Part shown: piece by piece, positions 24,674 through 29,232 of the stretch
How the letters are laid out: every line of letters begins with the position of its first letter
Position numbering within the stretch: position 1 is the stretch's first letter
Source of the DNA: Acidimicrobium sp. BACL17 MAG-120823-bin42
GTDB lineage: Bacteria; Actinomycetota; Acidimicrobiia; Acidimicrobiales; Ilumatobacteraceae
Length of the DNA: 29,232 nt
Direction: 5' to 3'
Assembly: GCA_001438985.1 (NCBI GenBank)
Contig: LIAZ01000002.1
Coordinates: forward strand, 1-29,232
The notes under the pieces: generated by a model
What the model was told of the DNA's origin: nothing
Seen by the model: the letters and a program-made list of their open reading frames with translations, nothing else
Databases searched by the model: none
Position numbers and translations under genes: made by a program

Positions 24674-24746
24674 GCCGACGTAGCCCAATGGCAGAGGCAC
24701 AGCACTTAGGATGCTGTCAGTGAGAGTTCGAGTCTCTCCGTCGGCA
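24674..24746 (+). tRNA. tRNA with UAG (Leu) anticodon and short, class I variable loop
   Basis: The sequence folds as a full cloverleaf of 73 nt. The acceptor stem is GCCGACG (24674-24680) with CGTCGGC (24739-24745). The D arm is GCC...GGC with a GG-containing loop. The anticodon stem CAGCA/TGCTG (24700-24704/24712-24716) closes loop CTTAGGA, giving anticodon TAG at 24707-24709 and G37. The variable region is only TCAGT (24717-24721). The T arm is GAGAG-TTCGAGT-CTCTC (24722-24738). The discriminator is A73, and CCA is not encoded. UAG reads the leucine codon CUA, and A73 and G37 fit leucine, but bacterial tRNA-Leu normally has a long class II variable arm. The tRNA call is firm; its amino acid is uncertain. 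Confidence 0.88.
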
Positions 24747-24748
24747 CT

Positions 24749-25774
24749 GTGAGTTCTCAGCCTTCGCACATCGCCCAGCTTCAGACCCCGGCGCTCATCA
24801 TTGATGGCGAAATTGCCACGCAAAACATCGCAACAATGGCTGCTGAATTACCCGGCAGTCGCCTGCGACCGCACATGAAGGCAACGAAATGCACATCATT
24901 AGCCAAATTGCACGTGCTTGCAGGCCATCACACATTTACCTGCGCTACCCCACAAGAAGTAGTCGGCATGGCTCGCGCTGGGTTTGGAACCGACTTGCTG
25001 CTTGCCAACGAAACCGTTGACGACCTTCGCCTTGCAGCGATGGCCGCAGAACAAGATCAGGCCATGATCACCGTTGCGATTGATTCGGATGCAACCTTGC
25101 ACGCAGCACACCGCGCAGGAATCAAAAACGTGATGATTGATGTCAACATTGGACTACCCCGATGTGGAGTTGCCCCAGAACACGCAGGAAGACTTGCCGA
25201 CTCTGCTCGTAGCGCAGGATTACACGTGCGTGGCGTGATGGGATACGAAGGGCACCTCATGATGGTGACAACCCACAGTGAGAAATTAGAAAAAGTAGAA
25301 GCATGCATGGCACTTTTGCGTAATGCAGCCAACGATGTTGGTGGCGACATCATTTCTGCGGGCGGAACAGGCACCTACAACATGCACGCCAACACCGGTG
25401 TTACCGAAGTACAAGCAGGCTCGTATTCGCTGATGGACACGCAGTACGCACAACTCGGTTTGCCGTTTGCACAAGCAGCATTTGTTGTCGGAACCGTTAT
25501 CTCTTCTTCGGCCAAGTGGGCAGTGATCGATGTCGGTTTGAAATCACTTGGTATGGACCATGGCAATCCTTCAATCGATGGGCACCGAGTGTGGTTCTGT
25601 TCGGATGAACACACCACGTTTTCACCCAACGATGGAACTCCACCGCCCGTGGGCACACGCATTCGCGTTACACCTGCACATATCGACCCCACAGTTGCTC
25701 AACACGATGCAGCATGGGTCGTAAACGGTGACGACATTGTCGACCGTTGGGCAATCGACTTACGCGGTTGGTGA
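24749..25774 (+). CDS. D-threonine aldolase family PLP enzyme (fold type III)
   Basis: The 341-residue protein has an alanine-racemase-like N-terminal barrel with the PLP lysine in RPHMKATK (K44), the phosphate-binding region SAGGTGTYNMH, and the DSD1-type C-terminal domain. Its metal-binding pair is H311 and D313 (PAHIDPTV). His-x-Asp is the arrangement known in bacterial D-threonine aldolase (Mn2+), whereas D-serine dehydratases use His-x-Cys with zinc; so aldolase activity on D-threonine-like 3-hydroxy amino acids is favoured. The GTG start at 24749 is only 2 nt after the tRNA, with no ribosome binding site. A later start would remove the first beta strand (LQTPALIIDG). The 3' end overlaps the convergent rdgB by 15 bp. 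Confidence 0.82.
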   Translation: MSSQPSHIAQLQTPALIIDGEIATQNIATMAAELPGSRLRPHMKATKCTSLAKLHVLAGHHTFTCATPQEVVGMARAGFGTDLLLANETVDDLRLAAMAAEQDQAMITVAIDSDATLHAAHRAGIKNVMIDVNIGLPRCGVAPEHAGRLADSARSAGLHVRGVMGYEGHLMMVTTHSEKLEKVEACMALLRNAANDVGGDIISAGGTGTYNMHANTGVTEVQAGSYSLMDTQYAQLGLPFAQAAFVVGTVISSSAKWAVIDVGLKSLGMDHGNPSIDGHRVWFCSDEHTTFSPNDGTPPPVGTRIRVTPAHIDPTVAQHDAAWVVNGDDIVDRWAIDLRGW

Positions 25775-26359
25775 TTCGTTTCTCATTAATTCATCGAGTT
25801 TTTTTGCTAGTGCTCGAAAAGCCTTACCTCTGTGTGACAGCACATGTTTTTCCTCGATTGACATCTGCGCAAATGTTCGACCATCGCCATCACGGGGAAT
25901 GAACAATGGGTCGTATCCGAACCCGCGCTCACCCATTTCGATTTCAGCAAGCGAACCTTCACATACACCTTCGGCAATAATTTCTCGCCCGTCGGGAAAT
26001 CGCAATAATGCAACTGTTCTAAATCTGCAAGATCGTGTTTTGCCTGCAAGTTCGCGCAACATCTTCGAACGATTGTCGGCATCGGTCGCTTGTCCACCAG
26101 CAAAACGCGCGGTGCGCACTCCAGGCGCGCCGTTCAACGCGTCCACTTCTAACCCAGTGTCATCAGCCAATGCAGGCAAACCAGTAGCCGTACACACTGC
26201 AACTGCCTTCAGTCGCGCATTGCCAACAAGTGTGTCGGCATCTTCAACAACGTCTGCAAGTGCTGCGGGTCGTGGCTGCAAGTCGACGACTCCGCCCATC
26301 AAATCAAACATCTCGGCAACCTTGTGCGGGTTGGCCGAAGCGCACACAGCGCGCAACAC
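25760..26359 (-). CDS. rdgB: Non-canonical purine NTP pyrophosphatase (RdgB/HAM1)
   Basis: RdgB hydrolyses dITP, ITP and XTP to keep them out of nucleic acids. The 199-residue product has the family motifs SANPHK (8-13), ADDTGLEVDAL (65-75), GVRTARFAG (80-88), FGYDPLF (147-153) and SHRGKA (175-180), and is of normal length. The GTG start at 26359 is 2 nt after the rph stop, with AGG upstream. The rph-rdgB pairing is common in bacteria (Rv1340-Rv1341 in M. tuberculosis). The C-terminus overlaps the convergent aldolase-like gene. Confidence 0.96.
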   Translation of the reverse strand: MLRAVCASANPHKVAEMFDLMGGVVDLQPRPAALADVVEDADTLVGNARLKAVAVCTATGLPALADDTGLEVDALNGAPGVRTARFAGGQATDADNRSKMLRELAGKTRSCRFRTVALLRFPDGREIIAEGVCEGSLAEIEMGERGFGYDPLFIPRDGDGRTFAQMSIEEKHVLSHRGKAFRALAKKLDELMRNESPTA

Positions 26360-26361
26360 AA

Positions 26362-27123
26362 CTACCTGCCGAGTTGCCGAGGCGTTGGTGGCGTGGCGAT
26401 GATCTCGCGCTGTTTTGCAAAAATTTGCTCGAGCCCACCTGCGGCAAGTCCAAGCAAAGAATCCAATTCACTACGCGAAAATGCCTTGCCTTCTGCGGTG
26501 CCTTGCACTTCAACAAATGTTGACTCGCCACCATTCATTGGTTGCAGCATCACCACATTCATATCGACTTCGGCTTTTGAGTCTTCTTCGTATGGGAGAT
26601 CAATCACTGGGTTGCCATTGTGGATACCCACACTGATTGCTGCACACATCGAATGCAACGGGTTGGTCGTCAGCCCACCGTTTTGCTGAATGCGTGTGAT
26701 TGCGTCGTGCAACGCAACGAAGGCTCCGCAAATACTTGCCGTACGCGTGCCGCCATCTGCTTGCAGAACATCGCAGTCAATCAAAATCTGGCGCTCGCCA
26801 AGTTGCTTCATATCAATTGAGGATCGCAACGCGCGACCGATCAATCGCTGAATTTCTACCGTTCGTCCTGTTTGCTTTCCCTTCGCAGCTTCACGACCTA
26901 CTCGCTCTGGCGACGAACCGGGAAGCATTGAATACTCTGCAGTAACCCAACCCTTGCCACTTCCTTTCATCCAGCGTGGTACATCTTCATCAAGCGAAGC
27001 AGTGCACAGCACTCGTGTCTTGCCAAATGACACAAGAATTGAGCCCGCCGACATTTCTGTGAAATCTCGCTGAAAAGTAATTGGTCGCAGCTCGTTGTGC
27101 TGTCTTCCATCAAAACGTGTCAT
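26362..27123 (-). CDS. rph: Ribonuclease PH
   Basis: RNase PH is the phosphate-dependent 3' exonuclease that trims tRNA precursors. The 253-residue sequence has the family N-terminus MTRFDGRQHNELRPITFQRD, then VLCTASLDEDVPRWMKGSGKG (quoted in part), the MLPGSSPERVGREAAKGKQT region, GRALRSSIDMK, and the core ADGGTRTASICGA. The ATG at 27123 has GGGAGACATATTT upstream. The gene lies 18 bp after murI and is followed directly by rdgB, as in M. tuberculosis. In this genome tRNAs such as the one at 24674 lack an encoded CCA, so 3' trimming and CCA addition are both needed. Confidence 0.97.
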   Translation of the reverse strand: MTRFDGRQHNELRPITFQRDFTEMSAGSILVSFGKTRVLCTASLDEDVPRWMKGSGKGWVTAEYSMLPGSSPERVGREAAKGKQTGRTVEIQRLIGRALRSSIDMKQLGERQILIDCDVLQADGGTRTASICGAFVALHDAITRIQQNGGLTTNPLHSMCAAISVGIHNGNPVIDLPYEEDSKAEVDMNVVMLQPMNGGESTFVEVQGTAEGKAFSRSELDSLLGLAAGGLEQIFAKQREIIATPPTPRQLGR

Positions 27124-27141
27124 AAATATGTCTCCCTATTG

Positions 27142-27969
27142 TTACGAATGTGAATTAATTGACCACTGCTCGGCATGATCGAGTTCGGGACCAAGCAGTC
27201 TGCGACCCAGTTGCGCAAACCACGCAATATCGCCAGACGATAAAAAGCGATGCGAGCCAACTCCACTTGTTGCTGCCATGCCAGATTCGATTAATGCATC
27301 ACGCACCGCAAAGGCTGTTTCGTCGCCACTGCTCACAAGCACAACCTTTGACCCCATTACCTCGCCAATCACCCGCGACAAGTAGGGGTAATGCGTGCAC
27401 CCAAGCAACAACGCATCAACACCGGCATCGCGGACGGGCGCCAACAAACGTTCGGCAAGCACTGTCACTTCGTCCCCTGATGTTTGATCGCGCTCCACAA
27501 ATTCAACAAACCCTGGACATGCAGCAGAAGTTAATGTGACATCGGCATGAGTGTTATTGATCGCCCGCACATACGCGCCTGAAGAAATCGTTCCCACCGT
27601 GCCAATGACACCAACTTTTCTGTTGCGCGTTGCGCGCACCAATGCACGCGCGCCAGGCTCGACCACTCCAAGCACCGGCACTGGCAATTCTTTTGACAAT
27701 TCATGCAATGCAACTGATGCGGCGGTGTTGCATGCAATGACAACGAGCTTTGCGTTGAAATCACGCACCAGGCTCCATGCCAATTCGCGGGCGTACTCGC
27801 GCACATCCTCGGCTGGCTTATTGCCATACGGGTATCGCCCGGTGTCGCCGATATAGACAACGTCTTCAGCAGGCAACAGATCAATCACTGCTCGGGCAAC
27901 CGTGAGACCACCAAACCCAGAATCGAACATGCCGATCGGGCCAACTGCGCTACTCGGCTTGTTTGGCAT
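27142..27969 (-). CDS. murI: Glutamate racemase
   Basis: MurI makes D-glutamate for peptidoglycan without a cofactor, using two cysteines. From the ATG at 27969, which has GGAAG 5 nt upstream, the product has 275 residues. It has DSGFGGLTV (16-24), GDTGRYPYG (41-49), catalytic C80 in VIACNTAAS, GVVEPGARA, and catalytic C191 in LLGCTHYPYL. The open frame continues 38 codons upstream across the divergent transporter start, without MurI similarity, and was excluded. It heads a murI-rph-rdgB transcript and lies 34 bp from the divergent EamA gene. Confidence 0.96.
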   Translation of the reverse strand: MPNKPSSAVGPIGMFDSGFGGLTVARAVIDLLPAEDVVYIGDTGRYPYGNKPAEDVREYARELAWSLVRDFNAKLVVIACNTAASVALHELSKELPVPVLGVVEPGARALVRATRNRKVGVIGTVGTISSGAYVRAINNTHADVTLTSAACPGFVEFVERDQTSGDEVTVLAERLLAPVRDAGVDALLLGCTHYPYLSRVIGEVMGSKVVLVSSGDETAFAVRDALIESGMAATSGVGSHRFLSSGDIAWFAQLGRRLLGPELDHAEQWSINSHS

Positions 27970-28003
27970 CGGCTTCCACAATACGCCAGCGCAATAGTCT
28001 GCA

Positions 28004-28837
28004 TTGGTGCTTCTTGCCACCGTGCTTGCATTAACCGCCGCAATTCTGCACGCATCGTGGAATCTGCTCGTCAAACAAAGCACCGACCGTCGCCTTGCGC
28101 TGTGGGGTCAATTTACGATTGGCGGAGCAATCAGTGCAGTGGTGCTTGCTATCTGGTCTCTCTCAGCATCTCCACCCGATGTTGCATGGGGCTGGGCAAT
28201 CGTGAGTGGCGCAACCCATGTTCCATACCTGTTGTTGTTGTCGCGCGCTTATGACCGTGGTGACTTCTCGATGTCGTATCCCATCGTTCGCGGTGCTGGT
28301 GCATTGGCGGGCGCTGCCGGAGGCGTGTTGTTCTTGAACGACTCGCTATCGGCCATTTCAACAATTGGGATCGTGCTTACTGTTGTCGGACTTTTTATCT
28401 TGGCAAAAAGTGGGGCGCCAAGTGTTGTCGGTGCTGCACTTGCAGTTGCATCAACCATTGCCCTGTATTCGGTAATTGACGGACACGGAGCACGGCAATC
28501 GCAACCTATTGCTTATGCTCTGACACTCAATATTGCGGCGGCAACTTTTGTATCGATCTATATTTTTGCGCGCAGTCGAAACCAGATGCTGCCAACCATT
28601 CGCGCACATTGGAAAGTGATGAGCGTTGCTGGAATATTTTCCACAGTTGCATACACACTTGTCATCATCGCTTATCGCCACGCTCCTGTTGGATACGTCG
28701 CTTCGTTGCGCGAATCGAGCGTAGTGATAGCCGCATTTGCAGGTTGGAAAATGCTCGATGAAGGCGACCATAAAAGACGCATCACATCTGCGGCAATCGT
28801 GCTTGCGGGCCTCGTCGTGTTAGTGATTGGCAGTTAG
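28004..28837 (+). CDS. EamA-family (DMT superfamily) transporter
   Basis: The 277-residue protein is almost wholly hydrophobic, with about ten predicted membrane helices arranged as two EamA repeats. It begins LLATVLALTAAILHASWNLL, a common EamA start, and ends IVLAGLVVLVIG. Other typical parts are YPIVRGAGALAG in the first half and VGYVASLRESSVVIAAFAGW in the second. Family members export amino acids, nucleosides or other metabolites; the substrate cannot be told. The start is TTG 28004 or GTG 28007. No ribosome binding site is seen, but TAGTCT (27995-28000) could be the -10 of a leaderless transcript. It ends 7 bp from the convergent cysM-like gene. Confidence 0.88.
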   Translation: MVLLATVLALTAAILHASWNLLVKQSTDRRLALWGQFTIGGAISAVVLAIWSLSASPPDVAWGWAIVSGATHVPYLLLLSRAYDRGDFSMSYPIVRGAGALAGAAGGVLFLNDSLSAISTIGIVLTVVGLFILAKSGAPSVVGAALAVASTIALYSVIDGHGARQSQPIAYALTLNIAAATFVSIYIFARSRNQMLPTIRAHWKVMSVAGIFSTVAYTLVIIAYRHAPVGYVASLRESSVVIAAFAGWKMLDEGDHKRRITSAAIVLAGLVVLVIGS

Positions 28838-28844
28838 CGCGAAA

Positions 28845-29232
28845 TTAGAAATAGATAATTTTTTCGGCTGCTGCTTCGGCCGCATCGAGATCATCGGTAT
28901 ACGCACCGGTGGAGAGGTACTTCCAACCGCCGTCGCACACAATGAACGCAATCGTTCCTTCGTCAATTTCACCCGCCACCTTCAGCGCTCCTGCAAGCGA
29001 AGCACCCGAAGAAATACCAGCAAAAATTCCGCATTCACGAACAAGACGACGCGTCATTTCCAAACTTTCGCGCGGGCGAACCACACGTTTACGATCGAGT
29101 AAATCAATGCCATGCCAGTTTTCGAAAATTGGTGGGATGTAGCCCTCGTCTAAGTTGCGCAAACCCTCAACGCGCTCGCCGAGCGGTGGTTCGACCGCCA
29201 CAATTTTTACTGCTGAGTTTTGCTCTTTGAGA
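28845..29232 (-). CDS. cysM: Cysteine synthase, CysM type (C-terminal part; 5' end beyond the right edge)
   Basis: The frame is open to the window edge, so only the last 128 or so codons are present. The piece reads VKIVAVEPP, then IPPIFENWHGIDLL, then GISSGASLAGALKVA, then DGGWKYLSTGAY, closely matching the C-terminal half of actinobacterial CysM (Rv1336 has GWKYLSTGAY from memory). CysM makes cysteine from O-phosphoserine and a CysO thiocarboxylate in M. tuberculosis. The cysM-murI-rph-rdgB neighbourhood matches Rv1336-Rv1341 apart from the inserted transporter. PLP lysine and substrate loops lie outside the window, so CysK-like activity is not excluded. Confidence 0.85.
   Translation of the reverse strand, partial: LKEQNSAVKIVAVEPPLGERVEGLRNLDEGYIPPIFENWHGIDLLDRKRVVRPRESLEMTRRLVRECGIFAGISSGASLAGALKVAGEIDEGTIAFIVCDGGWKYLSTGAYTDDLDAAEAAAEKIIYF

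Noticed and set aside
24674..24746. The tRNA as an amber suppressor
   Set aside because: The anticodon is UAG, which pairs with CUA; reading the UAG stop codon would need anticodon CUA.
24749..25774. Alanine racemase or D-serine dehydratase
   Set aside because: The C-terminal domain is of the DSD1 type rather than the alanine racemase type, and the metal pair is His-x-Asp rather than the His-x-Cys of D-serine dehydratase.
27970..28083. N-terminally extended MurI
   Set aside because: It crosses the start of the divergent transporter gene and has no family similarity; GGAAG precedes the ATG at 27969.
1..29232. Mobile elements, prophage genes or CRISPR arrays
   Set aside because: No transposase, terminal inverted repeats, phage structural genes or regularly spaced repeats were seen; the only recombinase has all XerC hallmarks and lies in its conserved place.

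Overview
The window looks like a chromosomal segment of an actinobacterium of moderate GC content. Three things point there. The gene order closely follows Mycobacterium tuberculosis and Streptomyces (rimP-nusA-infB; ispG-rip1-dxr-cdsA-frr-pyrH-tsf-rpsB-whiG-xerC-dprA-comM; cysM-murI-rph-rdgB). The first gene encodes a relative of the mycothiol-dependent oxidoreductase Rv2466c. The infB, rpsB and cdsA products carry actinobacterial-type low-complexity extensions. The modest GC and the degenerate M23 protein beside a WhiG-type sigma gene would fit an Acidimicrobiia-like lineage, but that is inference. Many starts are GTG or TTG, and most neighbouring genes overlap by 4 bp or lie a few bases apart.

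Layout. Bases 1-180 hold the 5' part of a DsbA-family gene (- strand). Bases 209-4845 hold the translation/transcription operon rimP-nusA-infB (- strand). It is read from a TATAAT promoter near 5000 through a leader containing a near-perfect intrinsic terminator, which suggests attenuation. Divergent from it are proS and manA (5026-7841, + strand). Bases 7848-20637 are one run of thirteen genes on the - strand: comM, dprA, xerC, a WhiG/FliA-type sigma factor, a catalytically dead LytM/M23-like protein, rpsB, tsf, pyrH, frr, cdsA, dxr, a Rip1/RseP-type site-2 protease and ispG. The run covers DNA processing, chromosome resolution, ribosome function, phospholipid synthesis, isoprenoid synthesis and envelope signalling. 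A small predicted lipoprotein lies divergent to comM (+ strand).

Bases 21121-25774 are less conserved: an isolated clpP, two tandem fold-type-II PLP enzymes (a threonine-synthase-like protein with a zinc ribbon, and a long cysteine-synthase-like protein), and, divergent from them, a 73-nt tRNA followed 2 nt later by a D-threonine-aldolase-family gene. The tRNA has a leucine UAG anticodon loop but a short class I variable loop, which is unusual for leucine. This PLP/tRNA cluster is the best candidate for something undescribed.

The last part returns to conserved housekeeping genes: rdgB, rph and murI (- strand), an EamA-family transporter (+ strand), and the C-terminal part of a CysM-type cysteine synthase that runs off the right edge. 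There is no stretch over 300 bases without a gene, and I saw no insertion sequence, prophage or CRISPR array.
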